A stretch of 64,000 nt of DNA from Trema orientale (Eukaryota > Streptophyta > Magnoliopsida > Rosales > Cannabaceae), in NCBI GenBank assembly GCA_002914845.1, contig JXTC01000085.1, forward strand, positions 908,095 through 972,094, in the 5' to 3' direction. Below the pieces are notes generated by a model. The model did no database searches. It saw only the letters and a list, made by a program, of their open reading frames with translations, and had not been told where the DNA came from. Both the position numbers and the translations under genes were made by a program. Shown one piece after another: positions 23,735-34,660 of this stretch. How positions within the stretch are numbered: the first letter of the stretch is position 1; the number at the start of each line of letters is the position of its first letter.

Positions 23735-25860
23735 GGTTGGACACTTTATGCGTGAATGGGAAGTGATGGGACTGGTTTGGTCCGGCCATTAATCGATACA
23801 AGTGATAATTACATTTTTATACTTTTTTTTTTTTTTTTTTACTGTTGGTTCAGTATATTTAAATTCTAATGTTTGTAAGTTATGTGTGGCTGGTCACAAG
23901 TACTATGACTATAGGTCATAAATTTTGTAATAGAATTGAAAGTATATATTATTCTTAAAAGATGGTCACAAAAAAGTCATTTTAGTCCAAGGTACTCTAG
24001 GTCTGGGTCTTATAGCAAAATAACTAAATTTTGGATCATTTTTTAAATATTATAGTAAAATTTTCTGTATATATATATATATTTATATATATTATATATA
24101 AAATATTATATACTAAGTATAAATTTATATATTCAGTCTATTAAAAATATGTTTGGGATAATTTTTACTTCTTGAAGTAAAAATATAATAAGATCTTTTT
24201 GAAAAAGCTAATATGTTCAAACTTTATTAAAAAGAGAAAAAGCATTCAAAGAACAATATGATAATTCATCTAAATACTACCAAAAATAACTTTTTAGTCC
24301 TAAAATATTTTTTGAAAACCATGAATTAGTAAAAAAGGTCACCACCACGTTATCAGGGACCCGATCAAGGCATCCTTGCCACCAATACTGAGAGCTCCAT
24401 CTTTGAGGACAGGTTTGGAGCTGAGAAACATGGCATCTCTCCACGTCTTAGGTTATGTTTGGTAGAGGAGATTTTTGGAGAGGTGGAGGAAGAGGAATGA
24501 AGGGAGAGCTACAATCTTGTGTTTGGCATGAGGGAAAGGGGGAGGGAGAGAAGAAGTGGAGGAAGAGGGTCTCCTTCCAGGCCCACAAAAATTCATCCTC
24601 CCAAATTAGAAGAATTGGAGAAAATTGAAAAGAAAAAAAACATGAATCGACAAATTTACCAATTAAGTCAATTAATTTTAAAAAGATAAAACAAATAATA
24701 TCGTAATTTTACAAATAAATACTCTCTATCTTTCCTACTTTACATCATTTCTACCAAACAATTCAATAGATTATTACATTCATCTCCTTCCTTTATATTC
24801 TCCTTCCTATACTCTCCATCCTTCTTACTCTTCTTCCCTCCTACCAAACATAGCCTTAGTGTTAATCCGCACCAATCCACGTGAGAAAAGCTTCTGGTTA
24901 GTGGCTAGAGATGGAGAGAAGTGAAAATTGAGTTGCAAAGCTCTTGGAGATGGAGAGAACATGGTGGTCTGAACCATGGCTTTGCCAACTACTGGTAATT
25001 CTTTTAATTATCCAAAAAAAAAAAAGTACTTGTAATTCTTTTTGTTTTGTGAAACTAGTTTTTGACCGTTGAGAGCTCTGGCGAGAGAGAGTGATTAAAG
25101 ATATGTGATGTAAGTTGGATCCAATATGAAAGGAGGGTGATATATATGGGATAATTCCGCTCTCTCGGCTTTGCTTATTAGACACATTTTGAAGGATCAT
25201 TTTTCGTCAATTTCAATCTTCGTTGGCTGTCGAGTGTCCTCTCATTTTTTTTGCTGGACATATCTGCCCTTATATTTTACAAAGCCACCCATCGTCAGAA
25301 CTGAACTGGGTACCCTCAGTTCCTACGTTATGCATGTCTTAGTCCTAGGTTGTCCATCACATTGTTGAGACCAGAGAAATAAAGAACAAATCTTGTAGAG
25401 TAGCAATCATCTCAAATGGGCTCTTTTTGTGCAATCTTCGGCTTAACTTTTCTTCCACAAGTGTTTTGAGGTAAAATAATTACAATGAAATCTAATTCTC
25501 ATTTTTTTAAAAAAAAAAAACTTCCTTTTAGTCGTATTTTACAAAGTAGTTTTTTTTAGAGTCTTATAGAAAAATGATCAAAATTTGGGCTCAATTAAAA
25601 GAAATGTCCGTTTTTCAAATGTTATAGTAAAATGTCCAGTATATGTGTTTATATACCAAATGTATAATATTATATATCAAATATAAAAATTTATATACAA
25701 ACTGAAATTGATAGATAAATATATCTACTAAATGTAAAAATATATATATTTAGATATTTAGCTATACAATATAAAAAGTAAATATATATTTAATCAAATT
25801 TAAAATATTGCTCCTTCACCTAAATTTTTTAAATAGTTCTACCTAAGTCAACGTTCTAAT
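23735..25860. other. AT-rich intergenic region between PFK2 and the Mutator-like element
   Basis: Contains TA-rich tracts (about 24068-24110). Two related copies of a short dispersed repeat are present, reading TCTTATAG...TTATAGTAAAA, at about 24008-24075 and 25560-25645. One Tourist-like MITE is listed separately. No gene is recognisable; the frames present look non-coding. Confidence 0.45.
24451..24855. mobile_element. Tourist-like (PIF/Harbinger) MITE
   Basis: A 405-bp element with termini GGTTATGTTTGGTAG and, inverted, GGCTATGTTTGGTAG (14 of 15). Target trinucleotides TTA lie at 24448-24450 and 24856-24858. The left half is rich in GGAGG/GAGAG and the right half in CTCTCC/CTTCC, as expected for a fold-back MITE. 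It is related in ends to the 20722-21148 copy. Confidence 0.82.
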
Positions 25861-26244
25861 ACGTCCAAGTCGAGAAAAGGACATGGATAGGACTGTTTGA
25901 GCTCATTTGTTCTTTTTTAGGATTATGTTTATATACTGACTCTTTTGGGACTAAAATCTAGGACTAGGTAGAGAGAGAAAAAAATGGGTTTCCTAATCTG
26001 CTCTTGGCCAAAAGTGAGGACTTGGTAGGTGGGAGCATTAAATTGATGCCATTTCATTTTGCTACAGTTTTCCCCTTTTTTTCCTTCTATTTTCGTTTTC
26101 TCTTTATTTCTCTCACTTCTTCTTCTCAGTTCTCTCTCTAAAAACCAGAGCTTGATTTCCATTTCATGAAAAATATGAAACCACTTTTTCCTCTCTTGCT
26201 TGATTAATCTTTCCATCTCATGAGGAACATGAAGACTTGGGTAT

Positions 26245-26340
26245 TCTCGCTCTCTCTCTCTCTCTCTTTTCTTCTTCTTCTTCTTCTTCTTGATGGTTTC
26301 TCTCCGTGTCCCTCTCTCTCTCTCTCTCTCTCTCTTTCTT
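26245..26340. repeat. CT/CTT microsatellites
   Basis: CT repeat (about 26250-26268), then CTT repeat (about 26270-26292), then a longer CT repeat (about 26310-26336) inside the Mutator-like element's left part. Confidence 0.9.
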
Positions 26341-26584
26341 AACAACCTTTTTATGGTTTATTAAAAACCTCAATTAGAAATAAGTTTGGCAATAATAGGT
26401 GGAGATTTTTTTAGGATTTTGAAGGTAAATAAATAAGTTTTTTTTTTCAAGAATTTTTTTTATAGTTGATAATGAGTGAGTGATGTTTGACGGAGGACCA
26501 TAATGAGTTAAAAATTCTATATTTTGGTATATTCATCGTCTTCGTACTAATGTCTTATAGTTCTTGTTGTCACGTCGTAAGTCA

Positions 26585-28155
26585 AATTAATCTTGACGTA
26601 TGGTCAAGACTAACTTGACCTTAGGTCAAAATCATTTTGACTTTTGGTCAATATGATGCTGACCTTTGGAGTCAATTTAATCTTAACCTGTATTCAAAAT
26701 ATTTTAAACAGTGCCTCATCATTTTGAATTCATTTCTCATTCATTTATTAAATATATCAATTTATGTATCATGGAAGACATTATTCTAAAGATATGATTT
26801 TTGAGTTATTTTGTGGACATGAAAAATGCTCTTCCCACCAATATGACTACTTGTGTGGAGTTCATTTAATTCAGACTTAGCTGGGATAAATTCTAAAATT
26901 ACAATCTGAAAGAAATCCCAATAACCATATTAGTGATAACACTAAATTTTAGTTGTTTTTCACCTATGGTCAGGATGTTCTTGATTTTGAGTTAGGAAGT
27001 TCTTGACTTAAGGTTAAGAAGTTCTTGACTTAGGGTTAAGAAGTTCCTGACATAGTGTTAAAAATTTATTAATTTGGGGTCAAGAACTTACTGACCACAA
27101 GTGATGAATTTTTTTGACTTAGTTCTTGATTTTGGGTCAAGAAATTATTGGCTTAGAGTCAAATTTTTCTTGACTTCGGGTCAAGAAGTGATTGACTTAG
27201 GGTTAAGATGTTCTTGACCCAAGGTCAAAAAGCAATTGACTTAAGGTAAACAAGTGATTGACTTAGAGTCAACAACATTTTCAATAGGGGTCGTGACGTT
27301 AGTACTCAAGTGTATTTTGATATGAAACTTGATCACGATATTATATGTAATATGTTCTTAAATTTATATACTTTCTCAAAAATAATTTGGCATGAAGTTT
27401 AGAATAACTTGAAAGAAAGTGTAAAATAATTTGACCTGTAGTAAAAAATAATCTGACCTAAGGTAACTCTAACAGATTATTATTTCAAAGCCCACAAAGT
27501 TGTTCTTGACCCTAGGTCAAGTTTTACTCGTCAACTTGACCTAGGGTCAAGTAATAATTGACCTGGGGTCAAGTAATACTTGACATAGGGTCAAGTTATT
27601 TTTGACATGAGATAGTTAACAAATTATTTATTAAATGAACTGAACTTCACTGAAAAATATGCTAAATAGATAATTATAGACAAGATGATAGTTTTGCCAA
27701 TACAACAAATAAAAGTAAAAACTAAATATGAATAACGAAAAGAATTGTCTAAAACATATCCACAAAATAAATTATTGTCTTTCTCCTAGAAATTGGGTAA
27801 CTCCTCTATGTCAGTTTTAGCTCTTTTTTCTGCAATGTATAATAATACAGCTCGCATGCAAGCTTATGACAAAAGTATTCCATCCTCTCTGTAATGACCT
27901 TGGTAACAAGCTTGTCAGATATCATGAACTCAGCATACTTCATCGCAAGTATTCCACAGTCTCCACTGGAAAATAATAAAACATTAAGTTAAGTCAAATA
28001 AGTGAGGGTCAAGTGAGATCTGATCCAAGGTCAAGTGAGACTTGACCCTCATGTTAAGTGTGACTTGACCCAAGGAAGATGAAAAAGAACTTGACTTGGG
28101 GTCTAGAAGAAATTGACCTCACGTCTAGAATAACTTGACCTCACGTCAAGAAATC
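26585..28155. repeat. Dispersed array of quasi-palindromic TTGAC..GTCAA units
   Basis: About thirty degenerate copies of a 17-bp quasi-palindrome, best consensus CTTGACCTAGGGTCAAG. They fall in clusters at about 26585-26700, 26960-27300, 27410-27615 and 27985-28155. Within clusters they are spaced roughly 20-30 bp apart with variable linkers, unlike a head-to-tail satellite. Clean examples are near 26593 (CTTGACGTATGGTCAAG) and 27536 (CTTGACCTAGGGTCAAG). Each unit holds two facing TTGAC cores, the W-box core bound by WRKY factors. The array lies inside the Mutator-like element and skips the Ulp1 exon. Confidence 0.85.
27806..27965 (-). pseudogene. C-terminal exon of a Ulp1/C48 (SUMO-protease-like) gene carried by the Mutator-like element
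   Basis: After a clean acceptor (TTATTTTCCAG) the minus strand reads 52 residues beginning GDCGILAMKYAEFMISDK and ending KKELKLT, followed by a stop. GDCG with the following KYAE is the catalytic-cysteine segment of C48 cysteine proteases, and plant transposon-borne Ulp1 proteins end in the same way (CHKLACELYY). The upstream His and Asp parts of the catalytic triad were not found in the remaining 900 bp of the element. The copy is therefore most likely a truncated remnant rather than an active protease. A short open segment at 28448-28362 (MPKRCIEIE..., 28 codons) could be a remnant first exon, but this is weak. Confidence 0.7.
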
Positions 28156-28881
28156 CCATAGAGGGTTTTAACCAAAATTGTTTCTACAGCAAATGAGAAA
28201 ATGACACGAATATAGATAAACCTGCCAAAATATTCACCAAAAAATCCCGTTCCATGACACAAAGAGAAATATAAATAGACAAACTCAAAAAACAAAGATT
28301 TTTGCATAAACACTAAAAAAAATCGAACTTTTCTATAATGTTCTATCGGCCTCTTTTCTTTCTAATCGGTCGATTCACTGAGATCTTCTTCTCTTCTACT
28401 GCTTTCTTCTTCGCTGGAGTTCTCGATCTCGATGCAACGTTTCGGCATAACGGATTTGGGCCATTTTGAGGCTTTTTGGTTTGTTAAGATGAGAATAATG
28501 GGTTGAAGATCTTAAAAACTAACTTCGGTGAACCGTTTTTCAATTCCACAGCGATTTTTGATATTTTTAATTCCCTTTTTGTGGGTTTTTTGTTTCAGTT
28601 TGAGAGAAAATAGAGATAGGGAGAGAAAAGAGAGAAAGAGAACTGGAGAGAGAAAGGAGAAAAGAAGAGGAAGAAATAGGGTTTTATGGGGAAGTGTGAG
28701 GTTATATATGGTGGATGTAGTCATATCACTGAGTTGGTTGAGAGTTTTGAGAGGGTATTTGGTCATTTGCTTCGTGTGGGCCCCAATCTTTAGTCCTAAA
28801 AAAGCTTATTGAAGAACTTGGTCACAAAAATATCAAAATGACCCAAATTAGTCCTATTTATGTCCTTTTCTCGTCCAAGTC

Positions 28882-29741
28882 AAGAATCAGGCTAACAGGC
28901 CTAGTACGAAGCCCACATATGACTTCATGGGCTTCTGTATCGATAGATGATATGGTTAGGACTAATTTGGGCCAAAATGAATTGTTTTGTGCATTTCTAA
29001 AAATGATATTTTTAGGAGTATCAAGTATTTATTGACTATGAAAGTACTATTATTCAGGATTTTTTATAGTCAAAATGTCCAGTCATTTTCGAAAAATTAC
29101 ACAAAAGAATCATTTTGGCCCAACTTGTCCTATCCATGTCCTTTTCTCCTATGGACGTGGGTGTATAATTGGGCTACAAGCCAGTAGTACTAGTATTTAT
29201 CAAGATCCCGTGTCCAATATAGCTGTCCTAATTCATGTGTGGACATGGAATCCTGATCATTAGTACTAACAGTCCAAGACTACACTAATTAGACACCCAA
29301 ACCAAAGATATCCTTCATTAGATTGATAGTATGACAGAATTAAGTGTGATCGGAAAAGTATTATCATATAGGAGACTAGACTAGTGCAAGTACGTCGGCA
29401 CATTATTCAATGACTCCATTTGATTGATTAGCTTATAATTACATGATCAAGTTGTACCATTTTGACGTAACTAACTCACAATCCGCATAAAACATCATAA
29501 TCCCATCGCAAACATAAGGACTTAGAAATAGAAAAGGAGTACTGATTACCCACTCGAAAAGGGTAAATCCCTGTAAATTGAATAGTGTCAAGAAGAAAGA
29601 ACCATAAAATATATTCAAAAAACGACCACGAAACCCCTCTCTCTCTCTCTCTCTCTCTTATTAATTTCCCTCTCTTATTAATTTCCCTACTTGACCCAAA
29701 AAAGCATGTCGTATGGGCCTTCTTGTTGTCGTTTGTAGTTT
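28882..29741. other. Spacer with extra copy of the Mutator-like terminal sequence and a CT repeat
   Basis: A further inverted copy of the element's end lies at 29127-29158 (GTCCTATCCATGTCCTTTTC). A CT repeat lies at about 29637-29659, followed by a duplicated TTATTAATTTCCCT phrase. The segment next to 29741 is the 3' flank of the HMA gene. No gene was recognised. Confidence 0.5.
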
Positions 29742-30509
29742 CTATTTGGCCACGGCTGCAATACTGATTATCTGAGCATCACCCAGCTTCTTCCTCAAAG
29801 CCTTGGCCAAGTCTACGGCGTCAACCCCATCCCCAATCACCACCACTTTATCCTTCGCCTCTCCTTCTAACCCCACGAAGTTTACACCTGTAATATGAAT
29901 TGCAATTATATTAATATTCCAATTAATTAGAACTATATAAAAATTAATTTTACACTCTCAGAAACATGACCACTAATTAAATTAATTTAGTAATTAACGC
30001 TTTATATATATACTTCAATGTAATATACAAACCTTCTTTGACTGCAGCAACCTTGAGTGCCTTAGTCTGGCATTTCTTGCATTTCATTTGTACCTTCATC
30101 ACAATCTTTTGCTGCGCACATTAAAATTAGAAGTGTCACTAATCAAAACGGCTTTGATCTTACATACATATATATATATGTACACATATATATTTATATG
30201 TGGTTACCAATCTAGTAGGTTTTTTTTTTTAAACCTATGTGTAGGTATTTTTTTTAGCCGTTGGATCATTATCTAATGATGATCCAACGGCTATAATGAG
30301 ATGCATGAAAAGACAGTGCATTATTAATACTATTTCTCTCTTATTTTTTATTATAAAAAAATATGCATAATAAATTTTCATTAGTCAAATTAATATCTAT
30401 GCATAGGTATAAAAAAAAAAAATACCTATTGAATTTGTGCCCTTTATATATATAATACTCAATTATCTAAATTATATATGTTTTGGAGTGTTAATTAGCA
30501 TACCTTCAT
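29742..30509 (-). CDS. Small HMA-domain (heavy-metal-associated) protein, HIPP-like
   Basis: Three exons, 30509-30504 (six coding bases, MK), 30111-30033 and 29887-29742, join with GT-AG introns into 76 residues. The whole protein is one HMA ferredoxin-like fold. KIVMKVQMKCKKCQTKAL carries the metal-binding CxxC (Cys13 and Cys16 in KCKKCQ), and GDGVDAVDLAKALRKKLG is the second helix. This matches plant HIPP46/47-type single-domain proteins, the same fold as the integrated HMA domains of rice Pik receptors. Proposed roles in this family are binding of metal or small ligands and interaction with pathogen effectors. The protein ends AAVAK and lacks the CaaX prenylation box of true HIPPs, so it is probably soluble. 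The six-base first exon is easily missed by gene callers, but it is the only in-frame ATG that makes this family's usual start (MKQKIV). No lesion. Confidence 0.88.
30209..30435. mobile_element. Fold-back MITE in intron 1 of the HMA gene
   Basis: Imperfect inverted ends of about 48 bp each carry AGGTTTTTTTTTTTAAACCTATG and its partner AGGTATTTTTTTTTTTTATACC. Inside is a perfect 14-bp inverted repeat AGCCGTTGGATCAT (30256-30269 and 30279-30292). No target duplication was fixed. It lies wholly within the intron. Confidence 0.6.
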
Positions 30510-30693
30510 CTTATCTCCTACTTCGTATTGAGTATTACTTTCGAAAGAGCTTTATAAGATTCCAAGAATGATCACCAATATTAATAGAGCTTAATTATTT
30601 AAAGAAGAAAGTAGTGGAAACGATAATTGACGATGTATATGGCTATATATCTAGAGATCGACTCTTACAACGAAAGACTTGGCTGTATCCAGG

Positions 30694-30701
30694 TTTATAT
30701 A
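30694..30701 (-). promoter_or_regulatory. TATA box of the HMA gene
   Basis: On the minus strand this reads TATATAAA, about 185 bp upstream of the start codon, which suits a short 5'UTR. Inferred from motif and position only. Confidence 0.55.
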
Positions 30702-31144
30702 GACGCCCCTCTTAAGCGCAACGTGGTGAACTAGCTGAGGAAGGTGGTAGGAAACTTCTTCCTCAAAATCAAGTCGACCCGTAAGTCTTCCTTCTCAAAA
30801 AGTCACAGCTTGACCCAGTGACTGACCCCGGCTTAAAGACTTGAAACTTTGTTTAGAGAAATTTCAAATCTGGCGTATAAACCGTGTTCGTTGGGCAAGC
30901 ATGCACGTACAGTAATAACCATAGGAATGGAATAGTGGGAAAAGGGACTTTGACAGTTAAGTCCAATTACTAATTAAAGTCCTATCCAGACGCGTTTTTG
31001 GGCCATATTACATAATCAAATCATATATGATATCTCATATATAGTCATATATGAATCCACCTACCTAGCTAGCTCATTTCCTTAGTATATTAGCATCATA
31101 TTACATAGTCAAGTCAACTAGCTAGTATAAATCTGAAAACATGC
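30702..31144. other. Upstream region of the HMA gene
   Basis: Probable promoter and spacer. No repeat, gene or structure beyond short AT tracts is recognised before the TRIM remnant. Confidence 0.4.
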
Positions 31145-31583
31145 GTTGATCCTTCCGATCGGGTTCAGAATATATGAATTTTAAATAGTAAATATGAAGC
31201 CCCTAGTCCTTTAACTAGGCTGAGAATCATATATTCCTCAGTAATATTATATTTGGTATTCAGAACCGACTCAATTCATACCTATGGCGACCCTGGAATG
31301 ATGTTCGAATTATGTTTTAAATAGATACTATGTTTACATATGGATCCCTATGTCGTTACATTTCATTTAGGATTAGGAATAGGCGTAATCAGACCTGTTT
31401 TTTTTTTTACATATCTCTCATTATTTGGGACCCTATTTACCTCTTTGGGACCCTATTCACCTCTTTGGGCTTCTACTAAATCGAGAGATAGGTTTGATTG
31501 CCCATCTTTTTGAGGCACGAACCAAAATCATGGTAAATGTGGACCCCATCCATAGGGATTATATGTGGGCTATTGAATGTAGA

Positions 31584-33214
31584 TATTGTGAAAATAATTG
31601 CAAGTGCATAATATCGTGAACAAGTAATATAATGATAAGTAAATGTATCATCTCACGGAGATTGATTAACTAAAATTTTCTACTAAGTACTGAAATTGAA
31701 TTAACCCTAGTTTTATCTAACCAATTAAAATTCAAAAATAAAAAAATTAAAATAAAAAAAACTAATAAAGAAAATAAAAATAAAAATACTTAAACAAATA
31801 AATAACAAGAAAATAAATAGGGAAAAATATCAATGCAAGACAACCTAGGACACTAACTTCACCTTCCCAGTCCTCTCAATTTTTTATTATTTCTTCCTAT
31901 TCCAATTAATTTTACCCAAGTGCCAATTAGAATATCCTAATGTATATTACTAATCTCTTTCAAGACTAAGCAATAATATCTTCACTTAATAATTTACTGA
32001 ATTCCTATGCAAATTGAATTAAGCAAAAGATTCATTAAACTCTATGATTCCTTTTAAAATTGCATAAACTTATGAGTATATTCCTATCCCATACAATTTA
32101 TGTTATTCTATTCATGGACATATTCTAAACCTCCTCTTCCAATTCAGTATAGAAATTTCTAATCAATTAATTGAGTGATCAAGTCAATTAAAAGCATTAA
32201 GCACAATAGAATAAACACTTGGTAATGTAAAGAAAATTGGAATAAAAAATAAACTAAGAAAAATTAAATTTCATAGTCAGGATCCATTGACATCATAAAA
32301 ATAAAATCTATTTCATAACTAAATAAATAAAAAACCTAAAATAGAAAAATAAAACCAAACAGAGAAATCTCGTGGTTGAAGAGACTCCACTCCACTGCTC
32401 CTCCCTCTGGACTACATTATTTCTTCCTCTAGAATGAGGTATTTTTTTTCTCTGTCCCATAGCCCTTTTATAGCTAATGAGAGAAAGTTGCCAAATCATT
32501 CACGGATTCTAAAGCTGTATTTTGATTAGTAGAGTGATATGACGTTTCCCAAATTTTATTATTTATCTATTTCTTTTTCTCTCTCTTTCTTCCACGTTTT
32601 TATACAAAATCTGGTGCTTTGCAAATAATCCCATGCGGCATGAAACGGTGAGTTTAGCACTAAACCATGTGCGGATTGGAAGAAAGAAAATATTGACTCA
32701 GAAAATTGACGTGGCGTGAACTGGTTTGCGAAGCAGGCGATTGTACGAGACATATGCTACACAGGATCCGACTGACTTAAAGGAACTCTGCGCCAGCTGC
32801 CAGCTCGCGGGCCCCACATGTCTCCTGTCTTGGACACACTCCTTCTCACGAGTACAGCTCATGTGCACATCAGATGGATCACAAGTTTGATCCGACGGCT
32901 ACAAAATACTCATTCTCCTCTTTCTTACTCGCGCGAGTGGCTTCTGTTTCAAACCGATTTTTTTCTTTTTTTTTTTTTTTTGAAACCTGATTCAAATAAA
33001 ATTAAATTTAAATTAAAACCTAAATCTAATAAAAACTCAATTCAAATTAAATAAACTTAAACTACTAAAATAACATAAAATTAAATAATACCAAATCTAA
33101 ACTAAAATAAAATAAAATAACTTATATTACTTAAAATATAAATTAAAATTACTCTAAGACACACATTTTTAATGAATAAAAAGAATAAATAACTCTATTT
33201 TTATAGAGTTATCA
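31584..33214 (-). repeat. 3' LTR of the gypsy element (about 1.6 kb)
   Basis: Direct repeat of the block at 37117-38740. Both have the same boundary motifs (AATAATTGCAAGT at the low-coordinate end, AGAGTTATCA at the high-coordinate end) and the same order of internal segments. Confidence 0.9.
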
Positions 33215-34660
33215 CACCCCCAAACTTGAATGTTTGCTAGTCCTCGAGCAAAAGAAAGAATGAAAAACTTAAACAAAATTCTAAACACCTAAACATGACC
33301 AAGCCATGACCCAGTTCAACTCTCAAAATTCGCCTCAAAGATTTCACATAGTATAAAGCTCAAGGAAAAACTCTGAACACTGTAAAAGTTTAGAATTTCA
33401 ATTCAGATGCTAATCTGACTCTACTATATAGACTCCTTGAATGTGTGTGTGAATAAATAATTACACTCAATCACTTGCAACTGGATCAGTTTATGCAAAC
33501 AAGTAAGTTATAATAAATCTCCAGATAGAAATATATAAACTCCATACTTTTCATACCACTCTCTACTAATGTAGACAAATACTGCACCAAAGATCATTAG
33601 GTCTTTATGAAGCTTGTAATGTATGGCTAAGGTAACCAGTACTATACCCCCAAACTTATGAATTTTCATATTTTTATCATGTTTCTTTTTTTTTTTCTTG
33701 CACAAGGGTATAGTACTTTCTTCTTTTTTTTTTTTTCGTATGCCTTCACAAGATTTTTCTTAACACTAACCTTCCTCCCAAATTGTCACATAACTTAAAA
33801 TATAATTAACAAAGATCGCACGTGCTATTAGGTGTACGGTAAAATGTTGGAAATTTTTTTAAAGCTAGGCTAAAAATATGGGTATCAAAGAAAAGGTCAA
33901 TAATTAGGCTCAGAGGGGTAAACTACGGATATAAGTGTTAAAGGTAGGCTTAAAAGGCTCAAACTATCTAAAGATAGCCTAAATCTTCTCTCTAACGCAA
34001 TACAGTCTAGGATTTCACCTCAAGTGATAATCAGATAGGTTCTAGAGTTTATTAAAAAGATTTCAAAGATGTACATAATTCACATAAACTTTCTTTAAGT
34101 AAGCAAAAAAACTAAATGCAACCATTTATGTGCTTAAAATATTCAAAGAATCATAAGCAAAATTAAACTAACACAGAATCAAGCACACAGACAAAAACAA
34201 CATTCATCATTTTTTTAACAATTTTATTTAGTTAAATCAATTTCTTATCATCGGCATTCGATCATCAAACTAGGTCATAACTAAAAAACCTAAAAAAAAC
34301 AAAACCAAACTCCCTTTTTTTTTAATTTTTTCAGTTTTTTTGTTTTTTTTTTCACGAAAAATTTAACTCTCTACCCCCAAACTTAAAAGTAACATTATCC
34401 CTAATGTTAAAAATAAAAGAGAAGGTAAAAGAAAACTCCCTCACACTAAGGTTGAGGCTTCTGGTTAAGTCGCTGAAGTCCACATATCGACCCCCAAACT
34501 TATGTAAGAACCTAAAACAAAAAGAATCAAAACAAACAAAATATAACAAAAGAAAAAAAACCTAATAAATTCAAAATTAAAAGGAAAAAATAGTTCATAG
34601 ATTGCCTCCCAAGAAGCGCTTAATTTATAGTCGTCAGCCGGACTCTTCAACGAGGATCAT

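Larger units (their letters stand above)
25861..28881. mobile_element. Mutator-like element (Kaonashi-like), with Ulp1 protease exon
   Basis: About 3.0 kb bounded by long imperfect inverted repeats. The left end carries GAGAAAAGGACATGGATAGG at 25872-25891, then GGGACTAAAATCTAGGACTA some 85 bp further in. The right end, read in reverse, has GAGAAAAGGACATAAATAGG with AGGACTAAAGATT at the same spacing. A second, closer copy of the outer end (29127-29158) lies just outside, so the true right end could be there. Inside is a minus-strand Ulp1 (C48) protease exon. In plants, Ulp1-like genes in Mutator-like elements with long terminal repeats are known as Kaonashi elements. No MURA transposase is visible, so it is probably non-autonomous. 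The rest is taken up by CT-rich tracts and a TTGAC..GTCAA repeat array. I could not identify a 9-bp target duplication, so boundaries are approximate. Confidence 0.6.

Noticed and set aside
24898..25200. 100-residue minus-strand frame
   Set aside because: No family or splice context and AT-rich; treated as noise.
26585..28155. Interpretation of the TTGAC array as a CRISPR array
   Set aside because: Units are short, degenerate, palindromic and irregularly spaced in a plant nuclear genome; no Cas context.
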